A stretch of 64,000 nt of DNA from JBALVT01 sp965262875 (GTDB lineage Bacteria; Pseudomonadota; Gammaproteobacteria; Pseudomonadales; Halieaceae): assembly GCA_965262875.1 (NCBI GenBank), contig OZ253569.1:1426001-1490000 (forward strand), written 5' to 3'. Below the pieces are notes generated by a model. It did no database searches. It was not told the origin of the DNA and worked only from the letters and a program-made list of their open reading frames with translations. Each line of letters begins with the position of its first letter. Positions within the stretch are counted from its first letter, which is position 1. Shown here piece by piece: positions 1 to 8,509 of this stretch. Made by a program: the position numbers and the translations under genes.

Positions 1-653
1 CTATGGTCACCCCGCCGGTTCAGAAATCAATTATCAACGACGCCGGCATACCCTTCTCTGGCCACACAGAATTTCTGGCCGATGCTACCGATACCCCAGA
101 AGTGGTGATGATGCTTGCATCGGGTGAGCTGCGGGTGGCACTTGCGACGACCCATCTGCCCTTAAGTGCGGTGCCTGGGGCAATAACCCCCGAGCTTCTG
201 CAACAAACCCTGAAAATTTTGCACGCGGACCTGCGCAGTAAGTTTGGGCTGGATCAACCGCGCATAGCCGTTCTGGGATTAAATCCCCACGCGGGAGAGG
301 GAGGACATCTGGGCCGTGAAGAAATCGACACGATCATTCCAGTGCTGGATCGCCTTCGCAAAACAGGTATGGACTTGCAGGGGCCGTTACCCGCAGATAC
401 CGCTTTCAACCCCAAAGTTCTGGATCAATGTGATGCCGTTTTTGCCATGTATCACGACCAGGGGCTGCCCGTTTTAAAATATGCGGGTTTCGGCAACGCC
501 ATCAACATTACCCTGGGCTTGCCACTGATTCGCACATCGGTAGATCATGGCACCGCGCTGGACCTCGCAGGCACCGGTAAAGCGAGCGCCAGCAGCCTGG
601 AACGCGCTATAGCAACCGCAATCGAGATGAGCCTGGCGAAGGCGTCACAGTAG
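1..653 (+). CDS. pdxA: 4-hydroxythreonine-4-phosphate dehydrogenase, C-terminal part
   Basis: Last 216 residues of PdxA, which oxidises 4-phosphohydroxy-threonine in pyridoxal phosphate synthesis; the first third or so lies before the window, so the ATG at base 3 is probably internal. Family motifs visible: GHTEFLA near the start, AVLGLNPHAGEGG in the middle, and the metal- and substrate-binding stretch AMYHDQGLPVLKYAGFG followed by RTSVDHGTALDLAG near the end. It is convergent with the ABC exporter pair that begins 3 bases downstream. The PdxA-KsgA-ApaG-ApaH order of many gammaproteobacteria is kept here, but split by that exporter. Confidence 0.95.
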   Translation, partial: MVTPPVQKSIINDAGIPFSGHTEFLADATDTPEVVMMLASGELRVALATTHLPLSAVPGAITPELLQQTLKILHADLRSKFGLDQPRIAVLGLNPHAGEGGHLGREEIDTIIPVLDRLRKTGMDLQGPLPADTAFNPKVLDQCDAVFAMYHDQGLPVLKYAGFGNAINITLGLPLIRTSVDHGTALDLAGTGKASASSLERAIATAIEMSLAKASQ

Positions 654-656
654 AGA

Positions 657-1382
657 TTAAGATGTTTCTTCGCCCTGACTCATCGCATGGATGTGTTTGC
701 GATATTCCATCAGCACATCGGACACATCGCCTTGAGCGGCAATTTTTGCCTCGTTGAGCCAGATCGCCCTGTCGCACAAATCTTGCACCTGTGAGTCGTT
801 GTGGGAAACAAACACCACCGTTTGATCGCCGCCAATGCGATCTTTCATCGCTTGCTGGGCCTTTTGCCTGAAGTGCGCATCACCCACACTTAAGATTTCG
901 TCCACGAGCAAAATATCCACGAGGGTAATTAAGGCAGTGGTAAACCCGAGCCTGGCTCGCATACCCGATGAATAGGATTTCACGGGTTCTTCAAACGACT
1001 GCCCCAACTCCGAGAAATCTTTAATCTCATCTAACAACAATTCGGCCTCAGCCCGCGAAGAACCCTGTAACATGGCTGACAACAATGCATTGTTTCTACC
1101 GGAAAGATCCGCTCTGAAGCCCAAACCGATGGTTAGCAACGATGCAGTCACACCCGCGCGCATTTGAACTATTCCGTTTGTCGGTGCCAGAATGCCGGCC
1201 ATCACACGCAGTATCGTTGTCTTTCCGCAGCCATTTTTACCGATAACGCCCAGGGTTTCGCCGCGACGTAGCTTTAGTGAAACGCAATCCAGCACCAGTT
1301 GATCGGGTCTGGATTTTCCCGGATGGTAATCCAGACAAACATTGTCCAGCTCAAGCAACAGTGATCTCTCTTCGCCGCTCAC
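657..1382 (-). CDS. Polysaccharide ABC exporter ATP-binding protein (Wzt/KpsT type)
   Basis: 241-residue ATPase of the ABC-2 polysaccharide/O-antigen export class. Walker A GKNGCGKTT near residue 48, signature YSSGMRARLGF near 137, Walker B DILLVDEILSVGD and switch histidine VFVSHN. The length fits a bare nucleotide-binding domain: it lacks the C-terminal carbohydrate-binding domain of long Wzt proteins, so it resembles the KpsT type. The GTG start overlaps the TGA of the upstream permease by 4 bases (GTGA), showing translational coupling. The glycan exported is unknown; no glycosyltransferases lie next to it. Confidence 0.88.
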   Translation of the reverse strand: MSGEERSLLLELDNVCLDYHPGKSRPDQLVLDCVSLKLRRGETLGVIGKNGCGKTTILRVMAGILAPTNGIVQMRAGVTASLLTIGLGFRADLSGRNNALLSAMLQGSSRAEAELLLDEIKDFSELGQSFEEPVKSYSSGMRARLGFTTALITLVDILLVDEILSVGDAHFRQKAQQAMKDRIGGDQTVVFVSHNDSQVQDLCDRAIWLNEAKIAAQGDVSDVLMEYRKHIHAMSQGEETS

Positions 1383-2155
1383 GAGGTGAGAACCTTAAGG
1401 GCAAGAAACTGGCTGGAACGGCGGATAAATCTACCCATCACCCAAATGACAATGCCGCTGACCAAGCCAATGTGCAGAAGGTGGACCAGATCGGGGACAC
1501 CCTGATACATCAGGATTTGCCGGTAGGCATCCAGCATAAAGGCGAGCGGGTTAAGCGCCAGGATCAAATCGGTTTTGGCGGGGTCGCCCAAATCTCGTAC
1601 ATCCCAAAAAATTCCGGAGGTAAACAATAAAAACGTCATAGCCAGATTGATCACCAAACTGAAATCTCTCATCAAACACACAAGATAAGCGCCGATGAAG
1701 GAGCAGGCAACAATCAGGAGATAATTGACCGCAACCACGGGAATAAGCCAAAGCCAACCCAGAGTGACCGAGTAACCATGGGCGATAAGCATCGCAAAGA
1801 GCAGCAAAAACACTGCCGCCTGTTTGTAAACACCCTGCTGCACCAACGCCATGGGAAACAGTGTTTTCGGTACGTTCACTTTTCCGATCAAGCCCTGGTT
1901 GGCGATAATGCTACCCGAGGCTTGCGACACCGACTTGGAAAACCAGATAAAGGCCAATTTTCCGCACATGAGGAAAGCCAGAAAGTCAGCTCTGCGGGAA
2001 TCCAGAATAACGTTGAAGACAACATAGAACACGCCGACGTACAACAGCGGTTCCAATATCCACCAGATATAGCCTAAAAAGAAGCGCGATGCCTCTGCCC
2101 GCAGCGCCATGCGAGCCTGTATATCGATAAGCCTGAAGTATTGTGAAAGTGGCAT
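1379..2155 (-). CDS. Polysaccharide ABC exporter permease (Wzm/KpsM type)
   Basis: About 258 residues with six hydrophobic segments and the ABC-2 membrane fold, forming the transmembrane half of the exporter with the ATPase downstream. I chose the ATG at 2155 (MPLSQYFRLIDIQ) because the open frame further upstream runs over the divergent ksgA start and does not look like protein; an ATG at 2194 is the alternative. N-terminal residues RFFLGYIWWILEPL match the amphipathic entry of KpsM/Wzm proteins. No strong ribosome site is visible ahead of 2155, so the exact start is uncertain. Confidence 0.85.
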   Translation of the reverse strand: MPLSQYFRLIDIQARMALRAEASRFFLGYIWWILEPLLYVGVFYVVFNVILDSRRADFLAFLMCGKLAFIWFSKSVSQASGSIIANQGLIGKVNVPKTLFPMALVQQGVYKQAAVFLLLFAMLIAHGYSVTLGWLWLIPVVAVNYLLIVACSFIGAYLVCLMRDFSLVINLAMTFLLFTSGIFWDVRDLGDPAKTDLILALNPLAFMLDAYRQILMYQGVPDLVHLLHIGLVSGIVIWVMGRFIRRSSQFLALKVLTS

Positions 2156-2257
2156 GGGTGGATAGTATCCGCGCTGGTGAGTCTTTTCGCGCATTTTTGG
2201 ATTAACACAAGCGCGACGGAAGTATAAATGCGACCCAGTAACGGTACAATAGCGCCC

Positions 2258-3052
2258 ATGAGTAAACCCGAAAACCAACACCGCGCCCGCAAACGCTTTG
2301 GTCAAAACTTTCTGCACGACTCCGGTGTCATCAATAGCATCATTGATGCCATACATCCGAGCGAAGACCAGCACCTGGTAGAAATTGGACCGGGTCAGGG
2401 GGCGTTAACCGAGTGGCTGATGCGCAGCGGCTGCCAGCTGGATGTGGTGGAGCTGGATAGAGATCTTATTCCCGCCCTGCTTGCTGCCTATGGCGAATCT
2501 CCTAAATTTAACTTACACAGTGCAGACGCCCTCAAGTTTGATTATGGTGCACTGTGTGAGCCCGGTGGCAAAATTCGGATTGTGGGGAACCTACCTTACA
2601 ATATTTCCACTCCGCTAATTTTTAAATTATTGGAAAACGCCGAGCGAATCCAGGACATGCATTTCATGTTGCAATTGGAAGTGGTTAATCGCCTGGCCGC
2701 CTCCCCTGGAAACAAAAACTGGGGGCGACTGGGGATAATGGCGCAATATTACTGTGAGATTGAATCACTGTTTGAGGTGCCACCGACTGCTTTTTCTCCA
2801 GCGCCTAAAGTACAATCGGCCATTGTTCGCATGGTTCCGAGAAAAGGTTCTCCCTGGCCCGATTGCGATGAGACAATACTCAGGCAGGTCGTACAGGCGT
2901 CATTCGCCCAACGACGGAAAACCTTGCGCAACAACCTTAAGGGTCTGATAGATGCGCAGGCCCTGGAAGCGATAGACATAGACCCTGGCGCAAGAGCCGA
3001 AACGCTCGAACTCCACCAATTCATAGAGATAGCAAACCTCAACCATGGATAA
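2258..3052 (+). CDS. ksgA: 16S rRNA dimethyladenosine transferase
   Basis: 264-residue RsmA/KsgA, which dimethylates two adjacent adenines in the 3' terminal hairpin of 16S rRNA during small-subunit maturation. N-terminal RKRFGQNFLHD, SAM-binding EIGPGQGALT, and catalytic motif IV NLPYNIST are all present. The ATG at 2258 is chosen because the family starts just before this HRARKRFGQ stretch; the earlier in-frame ATG at 2228 adds residues with no family match. It overlaps apaG by 8 bases, as expected in the conserved ksgA-apaG-apaH operon. Confidence 0.96.
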   Translation: MSKPENQHRARKRFGQNFLHDSGVINSIIDAIHPSEDQHLVEIGPGQGALTEWLMRSGCQLDVVELDRDLIPALLAAYGESPKFNLHSADALKFDYGALCEPGGKIRIVGNLPYNISTPLIFKLLENAERIQDMHFMLQLEVVNRLAASPGNKNWGRLGIMAQYYCEIESLFEVPPTAFSPAPKVQSAIVRMVPRKGSPWPDCDETILRQVVQASFAQRRKTLRNNLKGLIDAQALEAIDIDPGARAETLELHQFIEIANLNHG

Positions 3053-3455
3053 GACAGATCAAATGGAATTTCAAAGCGACCAGGTGAGTATTAAAGTACT
3101 GACGACCTACTTGCCCAGCCATTCAAACCCGGATGAAGATCACTATACATTCGCCTACACGATTACGATCAGCAACGACGGTGACGTACCCGTGCAGCTA
3201 CTGCGCCGCCACTGGATCATTACCGATGCGGACAATCAGGTGCAGGAGGTGCGCGGCGACGGGGTCGTTGGCGAACAACCTATCATCGCCCCGGGGAAAT
3301 TCTTCCGCTACACCAGTGGCACCACTATGGAAACGGCCGTGGGCTTTATGGAGGGCAGTTACACCATGGTAAGAACTGAAGCCGACGAAGATTCAGAAGC
3401 CTTTGACGTGCCTATCAAGCCTTTTTCTCTGCACATTCCCAATGCTCTGCACTAA
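3045..3455 (+). CDS. apaG: ApaG domain protein
   Basis: 136 residues of the ApaG fold, a small beta-sandwich of unsettled role that accompanies KsgA and ApaH. The conserved stretch YTFAYTITISNDGDVPVQLL and RHWIITDADNQVQEVRGDGVVGEQP is clear (the family's HW.I.D....EV.G.GVVG.QP pattern). First ATG at 3045 overlaps ksgA; a second ATG at 3063 would give 130 residues, closer to the usual 125, and the choice cannot be made from the sequence alone. Translationally coupled to ksgA and 14 bases ahead of apaH. Confidence 0.93.
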   Translation: MDKTDQMEFQSDQVSIKVLTTYLPSHSNPDEDHYTFAYTITISNDGDVPVQLLRRHWIITDADNQVQEVRGDGVVGEQPIIAPGKFFRYTSGTTMETAVGFMEGSYTMVRTEADEDSEAFDVPIKPFSLHIPNALH

Positions 3456-3469
3456 CCTCAACTAAAGCC

Positions 3470-4291
3470 ATGAGCACTTACGTCGTCGGCGACATACAAG
3501 GTTGTCTGGACCCTCTGAAGTGTCTGTTGAAAACCGTGAAGTTCAATCCCGGCAAAGACGTGCTCTGGTCGGTTGGCGACATCGTCAACCGCGGCCCAAA
3601 ATGCCTCAAAACACTGCGTTTTTTGTACAAAATGCGCGATAGCCTGGTAATGGTGTTGGGCAATCACGATTTACATTTACTGGCGATAGCCGCCGGAGTG
3701 AGACCTCCGGGCCGCACGGACACCCTGGATAAAATTCTCGCAGCGCCCGACCGGGATGAACTACTGGCTTGGTTAATCAGACAACCCCTACTCCACCGAG
3801 ATCACGGCTACACCATGGTACACGCCGGTATTCCACCCCAATGGTCAGTCAAAGCAGCCGCAAGCTATGCCCGGGAGGTAGAGACCGTACTGCGCAGCTC
3901 TGATTGCGTGTCTTTCTTCAAACAAATGTACGGCAACGAACCCACCTCCTGGTCTGACGACTTGCAGGGCATGGAGCGCCTGCGCGTCATAACCAACTAC
4001 CTGACCAGAATGCGTTACTGCACGAAGGACGGTGTGCTGGACTTGGAAAGCAAGGGCCCCAAACCCAACCCCGAGTTAGGTGACAGAAAAGTGTCCGCCT
4101 GGTTCAGCCACCCCAAACGGAAGTCCGCGTCCAATAAAATTCTGTTTGGTCACTGGGCTTCGATAGAAGGTCATACGGATAGCCCCAACGCTATCGCTCT
4201 TGATACAGGATGCGTCTGGGGACGCACCATGTCTCTGTATGAGCTGGAAACCCAGCAGTGGACGCGCTGTGAATGCGACGAGGTACACTAG
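3470..4291 (+). CDS. apaH: Symmetrical diadenosine tetraphosphatase
   Basis: 273-residue ApaH, hydrolysing Ap4A to two ADP. Metallophosphatase motifs in order: YVVGDIQGC at the N terminus, WSVGDIVNRGP near residue 37, and LGNHDLH near 64, then MVHAGIPP. These supply the metal ligands of the PPP-type phosphatase fold, and the length matches the family (about 270-280). Third gene of the ksgA-apaG-apaH unit; cca follows after only 4 bases, with the AGGG ahead of its ATG formed at the apaH stop, so all four genes are likely one transcript. Confidence 0.95.
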   Translation: MSTYVVGDIQGCLDPLKCLLKTVKFNPGKDVLWSVGDIVNRGPKCLKTLRFLYKMRDSLVMVLGNHDLHLLAIAAGVRPPGRTDTLDKILAAPDRDELLAWLIRQPLLHRDHGYTMVHAGIPPQWSVKAAASYAREVETVLRSSDCVSFFKQMYGNEPTSWSDDLQGMERLRVITNYLTRMRYCTKDGVLDLESKGPKPNPELGDRKVSAWFSHPKRKSASNKILFGHWASIEGHTDSPNAIALDTGCVWGRTMSLYELETQQWTRCECDEVH

Positions 4292-4295
4292 GGAA

Positions 4296-5516
4296 ATGGA
4301 AATCTACCTGGTGGGCGGCGCCGTTCGCGATGAGTTACTGGGCTACCCCGTTATCGAACGCGACTGGGTGGTGGTCGGTGCCCGCCCGGAAGAATTACTC
4401 AACAAGGGTTACCAGCAGGTGGGAAAGGACTTCCCTGTTTTTCTCCATCCCGAAACCAAAGATGAATACGCCCTGGCCCGCATTGAACGCAAACAGGGAC
4501 ACGGCTATACCGGATTCGCCGTAGATTGCGACCCCACTGTCACCCTCGAAGAGGATTTGCTGCGCCGTGACCTTACGGTGAACGCCATTGCACGCAGTGC
4601 CGAAGGAGAATTGATAGACCCCTATGGCGGCCAACGGGATCTGGAAGCCAAAATATTGCGCCATGTCTCCGATGCCTTTGTCGAAGACCCTTTGCGCGTC
4701 ATGCGTACTGCTCGCTTCGCCGCTCGCTATGCGCATTTGGGATTTACAGTGGCACCCGAGACCATCGCACTGATGGCCCAAATCGTCGCCGATGGCGAAC
4801 TGCAACACTTACCCACCGAGCGAGTCTGGGTGGAGATGGAACGGGCACTTGGGGAGCGCAATCCCGATGTTTTTATCCAGGTCCTGCGCGATTGCGGAGC
4901 CTTGCAATCACTATTGCCAGAACTGGAGGCCTTGTTTGGCGTACCCCAACCTCCGCAGCATCACCCGGAGATTGATACGGGTGTGCATATATTGATGGCT
5001 CTGGCGCAGGCGGCGGCCAGCGGCAAATCTACAGCCGTGCGTTTCGCTGTGTTGATGCACGATCTGGGCAAAGGCACAACTCCCGGGGGAGAGTGGCCGA
5101 GGCATATCGCGCACGAGCACAGAGGCGTCGCACTTGTTGCCAGCGTGTGCGAGAGGCTGGCAGTACCCAATCAATACAGAGATCTGGCGCTACTGGTCTG
5201 TGAACAGCACACCAACTGCCATCGAGCCCTGGAACTGCGCGGCAAAACAATCATGAAGTTGTTACAAAGTGCCGACGCCTTAAGACGCCCGGAACGATTT
5301 GAGGAGTTTCTGTTGGCCTGTGAGTGTGATGCCAGAGGCAGGCTGGGGTTGGAGGATCGCGAATACCCGCAAGCCGACTATCTGCGACTAGCCCACAGCG
5401 CGGCCAATAAAATCACTGCAGCTGCATTTATTGAACAGGGGATTAGCGGGAAGAACTTAGGTGAAGCTATACACGCAGAGCGGATTCGAGTTCTGGAAAA
5501 CCTGAGAAATTCCTAG
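4296..5516 (+). CDS. cca: CCA-adding tRNA nucleotidyltransferase with HD domain
   Basis: 406 residues. Adds or repairs the 3' CCA end of tRNA. Begins MEIYLVGGAVRDELLGY; the ATG at 4296 is chosen for this family N terminus and for AGGG just upstream (the frame opens earlier, inside apaH, but that part is not conserved). The nucleotidyltransferase head spans about residues 1-200, with RRDLTVNAIA near 90, and an HD phosphohydrolase domain is marked by LMHDLGKG around residue 258, as in the E. coli-type bifunctional enzyme. The metal-binding pair reads E-R-D (in VIERDWVVVG) where E. coli has D-R-D. The gene ends 4 bases into the convergent folK. Confidence 0.95.
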   Translation: MEIYLVGGAVRDELLGYPVIERDWVVVGARPEELLNKGYQQVGKDFPVFLHPETKDEYALARIERKQGHGYTGFAVDCDPTVTLEEDLLRRDLTVNAIARSAEGELIDPYGGQRDLEAKILRHVSDAFVEDPLRVMRTARFAARYAHLGFTVAPETIALMAQIVADGELQHLPTERVWVEMERALGERNPDVFIQVLRDCGALQSLLPELEALFGVPQPPQHHPEIDTGVHILMALAQAAASGKSTAVRFAVLMHDLGKGTTPGGEWPRHIAHEHRGVALVASVCERLAVPNQYRDLALLVCEQHTNCHRALELRGKTIMKLLQSADALRRPERFEEFLLACECDARGRLGLEDREYPQADYLRLAHSAANKITAAAFIEQGISGKNLGEAIHAERIRVLENLRNS

Positions 5517-6031
5517 TCACACCGCGGCGAAATAGACCGCCCTCTCCATTCAAAATCGATTTTGCAAAGCTGTTGCGAGCCCTTGTCATACTCTTCCCAG
5601 AGCTCTGAATAACTTATTCCCAACAGTGGGTGAAGCACCAACGGCGCAAGTTCGGCCAAAGGCCGCAACACAAAAGCGTTTTCCAGAATTTCGGGGCGGG
5701 GCAACACCACGCCATCTATCGTACCGACGCTATCGGCATAAGTGAGAATATCAATATCCAGTTGCCGCGCGCTGAAGCGAGGCGCATTTTCCGGCCTGCC
5801 GTGTTCCACTTCAATTTGTCGGAGCGCTCGGGCGAGGTCGGCGATGCTCAGTTGCGTTTCTACTTCAATTACCATGTTGAGAAAAGCCTGTCCGTCAAAG
5901 CCGATTGAGTCGCTGTCGTACACGGACGAATGGCCGAAATCTGTGAACAAACGTTGCATGGCGTCCAGGCCCGCGACCATATAACGCACGCGTTCGATGT
6001 TACTGCCAAGTCCAAGAAAGACCCTAGCCAT
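5513..6031 (-). CDS. folK: 2-amino-4-hydroxy-6-hydroxymethyldihydropteridine pyrophosphokinase
   Basis: 172-residue HPPK, transferring pyrophosphate from ATP to the pterin in folate synthesis. N-terminal MARVFLGLGSNIE, substrate-binding FLNMVIEVET and the metal/ATP site ARQLDIDILTYAD are typical; catalytic aspartates are in the last. The start ATG overlaps the folB stop by one base, so folB-folK are coupled. A tail of about 20 residues after the usual end (KIDFEWRGRSISPRC) is not part of the known fold. Confidence 0.95.
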   Translation of the reverse strand: MARVFLGLGSNIERVRYMVAGLDAMQRLFTDFGHSSVYDSDSIGFDGQAFLNMVIEVETQLSIADLARALRQIEVEHGRPENAPRFSARQLDIDILTYADSVGTIDGVVLPRPEILENAFVLRPLAELAPLVLHPLLGISYSELWEEYDKGSQQLCKIDFEWRGRSISPRCD

Positions 6032-6387
6032 CAGGGTTTACTGCCACGTTCAATCAACACACCAACATCGCGAGCCTGGACAACCGCACCGGGCTTACTC
6101 AACCGCAATCGCAACCAGGGCACAGCAAATTCCCTCAGAACTATCGCGGCTACCTGCTCCGCCATAGTCTCTATCAACTCAAATTCACTGGCTTCGATAA
6201 ACGCTAATAGCCGGGAGGAAATGGCCGCGTAATCCAGGGTGTGTTCCAGCGCATCCTCACCCGCAGCTTTAGTGATGTCAGTGGCCATCTCAAGATCCAA
6301 AACCACGCTCTGGCGGACCCGGCGCTCCCAGTCGTACACACCAATAATGGTGTCTGCTCGCAACTCACGTATAAAGACAATGTCCAC
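6031..6387 (-). CDS. folB: Dihydroneopterin aldolase
   Basis: 118-residue FolB, which converts dihydroneopterin to the pterin substrate of FolK and can epimerise it. Typical features: IIGVYDWERRVRQSVVLDLEM at the start and LDYAAISSRLLAFIE in the middle, with the catalytic lysine in LRLSKPGAV near the C terminus. The start is GTG at 6387, immediately after the tsaD TGA with no gap, so tsaD-folB-folK form one minus-strand operon with tight coupling. The next two folate steps are therefore encoded side by side. Confidence 0.94.
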   Translation of the reverse strand: MDIVFIRELRADTIIGVYDWERRVRQSVVLDLEMATDITKAAGEDALEHTLDYAAISSRLLAFIEASEFELIETMAEQVAAIVLREFAVPWLRLRLSKPGAVVQARDVGVLIERGSKP

Positions 6388-7455
6388 TCAAGCGGCTCCC
6401 GAGGCTTCGGATACCGAAGACAAAGGCGGCAATTCCTCCATGGGCCAGCGCGGGCGAACCCGCGTATCGGCAGTGTCCACTTGCCCGGCTTGCAGGCGCT
6501 GAGCACCGGCGTAGGCGATCATGGCACCGTTGTCGGTACAGAAAACAGGCGCGGGATAAAACACGCACGCGCCCTCTTTTGCCAGCGACTTTTCCAGCTG
6601 TGCGCGCAAACTCGTATTGGCGCTGACGCCGCCAGCAATCACCAGGGTTTTCAAATTTTCTTCCCGCAGCGCCCTGCGACACTTGATCATCAATGTGTCA
6701 ACCACCGCATCTTCAAAGGCTCTGGCGATGTCGCATTTGTCCTGCTCGGATATTTCGCCCTTGTTCTCACCGTTTTCCCGGCAATCGGCGGCGGTATTGA
6801 GCGTATAGGTCTTGAGCCCGCTAAAGCTAAAGTCCAAGCCAGGGCGATTGACCATAGGCCGGGGAAAGGTAAAGCGCTCGGAATTACCCTGCTGCGCTAT
6901 ACGCGCAATCTGCGGCCCACCCGGATAGGGCAAACCCAACATCTTGGCGGCCTTATCGAACGCCTCTCCAGCGGCATCATCCAAAGATTCTCCCAGCATT
7001 CGATACTCGCCGATGCCGTCGACCCGCACCAATTGGGTGTGGCCGCCGGAGACCAGTAGGGCCACAAAGGGATATTGCGGATGTTCATCCTCCAACATGG
7101 GCGCCAGTAAATGGCCCTCCATATGATGGACACCCAGCACCGGAATATTCCAGGACCAGGCGAGTGCTTTCGCGATAGTGGCTCCTACCATCAATGCTCC
7201 CACTAAACCCGGCCCCGCCGTGTAGGCTATGCCGTCCAGCTCCGCGGTGTCACAACCGGCCTGAGCAAAGGTTTCCTCGATAAGAGGCAACGTTTTGCGA
7301 ACATGGTCTCGCGAGGCCAATTCGGGGACAACGCCACCGTATTGGGCATGGACTTCAATCTGGCTGTAAAGCGTGTGCGCGAGCAGGCCGCGCTCGGTGT
7401 CATACAGCGCAACACCGGTCTCATCACATGAAGTTTCCAGGCCCAGAACCAGCAT
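6388..7455 (-). CDS. tsaD: tRNA N6-threonylcarbamoyladenosine transferase
   Basis: 355-residue TsaD (formerly Gcp), the catalytic subunit that puts threonylcarbamoyl on A37 of ANN-decoding tRNAs. Starts MLVLGLETSCDETGVALYD; the ATG at 7455 is chosen because the five upstream residues in the longer frame are not conserved. Iron-binding histidines are in GVHHMEGHLLAPM, and ALLVSGGHTQLV and the C-terminal VFCTDNGAMIAYAG are present. Divergent from rpsU across a 280-base intergenic region, an arrangement conserved in gammaproteobacteria. Genes folB and folK follow in the same transcript. Confidence 0.96.
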   Translation of the reverse strand: MLVLGLETSCDETGVALYDTERGLLAHTLYSQIEVHAQYGGVVPELASRDHVRKTLPLIEETFAQAGCDTAELDGIAYTAGPGLVGALMVGATIAKALAWSWNIPVLGVHHMEGHLLAPMLEDEHPQYPFVALLVSGGHTQLVRVDGIGEYRMLGESLDDAAGEAFDKAAKMLGLPYPGGPQIARIAQQGNSERFTFPRPMVNRPGLDFSFSGLKTYTLNTAADCRENGENKGEISEQDKCDIARAFEDAVVDTLMIKCRRALREENLKTLVIAGGVSANTSLRAQLEKSLAKEGACVFYPAPVFCTDNGAMIAYAGAQRLQAGQVDTADTRVRPRWPMEELPPLSSVSEASGAA

Positions 7456-7625
7456 TTTTTCCACCCTCAATCTATCAGGAGCGAATCATAGTTGAGGGGA
7501 TGGCCCTACGCTAGCCATTAATCGGGAGATTGTCAGGAAACACGGGGCCTGGGGGGGGATCGGTGTTGCTCTGGTTCGGGCCCAATACAGGGCCAGCCTA
7601 TCTCGACAAAACTTTGCCCGGGGCT

Positions 7626-7654
7626 TTGCAAAATACCCCTGATAAGTATAGAAT
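7626..7654 (+). promoter_or_regulatory. Sigma-70 type promoter ahead of rpsU
   Basis: TTGCAA at 7626-7631 and TAGAAT at 7649-7654, spaced by 17 bases, give a good sigma-70 match about 80 bases before the rpsU ATG. It would drive rpsU-yqeY-dnaG(-rpoD), the macromolecular synthesis operon. The rest of the 7456-7735 gap shows a G run at 7552-7559 but no gene. Confidence 0.6.
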
Positions 7655-7735
7655 GCGCGCCCTTTAAGGCATTGACCGGCCTTTCGCCGAGTCCTTGCAA
7701 CTAAATCACTATTTAATCACTACGGGTAGCACTAC

Positions 7736-7951
7736 ATGCCGTCGATCAAGATCAAAGAAAACGAGCCGTTCGATATCGCTCTGCGTCGTTTCAAGCGTTC
7801 ATGTGAAAAAGCAGGCGTTCTCGCCGAAGTTCGCAAGCGCGAGCACTACGAAAAGCCAACAACAGTCCGCAAGCGCGCCGGCGCAGCTGCTGTGAAACGT
7901 CACCTCAAGAAGCTTTCTCGGGAAAACCGCAAGCGCGTCCGTCTCTACTAG
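7736..7951 (+). CDS. rpsU: 30S ribosomal protein S21
   Basis: 71 residues, MPSIKIKENEPFDIALRRFK onward, with the basic C-terminal tail SRENRKRVRLY; full length and sequence match gammaproteobacterial S21, which helps the 30S subunit base-pair with mRNA leaders. First gene of the rpsU-yqeY-dnaG-rpoD unit. The upstream ribosome site is weak (GGGTAG at about 10 bases before the ATG). Very confident because both ends are conserved. Confidence 0.97.
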   Translation: MPSIKIKENEPFDIALRRFKRSCEKAGVLAEVRKREHYEKPTTVRKRAGAAAVKRHLKKLSRENRKRVRLY

Positions 7952-7973
7952 GTCGCCGGTAAACTCCCCCGCC

Positions 7974-8429
7974 ATGAGTGATCAAGCTCTCAGGGACACT
8001 ATCAAGGCAGCCATGAAGGCTGCCATGAAAGCCAAAGACAAACCCAGGCTGGGCACTATCCGGCTGATTATGGCAGAATTCAAACGCATTGAAGTAGATG
8101 AGCGCATCGACATAGACGATGCCCGCGCACTGACCGTGATGGACAAAATGGTCAAGCAGCGCAGAGACTCAGCCGACCAATACATCAAAGCCCAACGGCA
8201 GGAACTGGCCGATCAGGAACTGATGGAAATTGGCGTCATTCAGGAATATTTACCCTCGCAGTTGAGCGAAGCTGAACTGGCCGAACTGGTCGATGCCGCT
8301 ATCGCAAGCTCAGATGCCACGGGCATGGCAGCCATGGGTTCCGTAATGGGCACGCTGAAACCGCAAATTCAAGGCCGTGCCGACGCAGGCGCCGTAAGCC
8401 AATTGGTAAAATCCAAGTTGCTTGGCTAG
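7974..8429 (+). CDS. GatB/YqeY domain protein
   Basis: 151-residue YqeY family protein, homologous to the C-terminal tRNA-binding tail of the GatB amidotransferase subunit; its precise role is not known. MSDQALRDTIKAAMKAAMKAKD is followed by LGTIRLIMAEFKRIEVDER and the ...VIQEYLPSQLSEAELAELVD... region typical of the family. Lies 22 bases after rpsU and 80 before dnaG, its usual place. The repeated AAMKAAMKAK helix is at the N terminus. Confidence 0.93.
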   Translation: MSDQALRDTIKAAMKAAMKAKDKPRLGTIRLIMAEFKRIEVDERIDIDDARALTVMDKMVKQRRDSADQYIKAQRQELADQELMEIGVIQEYLPSQLSEAELAELVDAAIASSDATGMAAMGSVMGTLKPQIQGRADAGAVSQLVKSKLLG

Positions 8430-8509
8430 CAACAATCCTAAACACCGCTAAACATTCCGAGCCCGGCATGGTTCAATAACCGGCTCAATAAACCATTCCT
8501 TGCTCTACA

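Noticed and set aside
2156..2374. N-terminal extension of the Wzm-type permease
   Set aside because: It would run over the divergent ksgA start and has no family match.
6241..7059. 272-codon plus-strand frame
   Set aside because: Antisense shadow of tsaD and folB, which have strong family matches.
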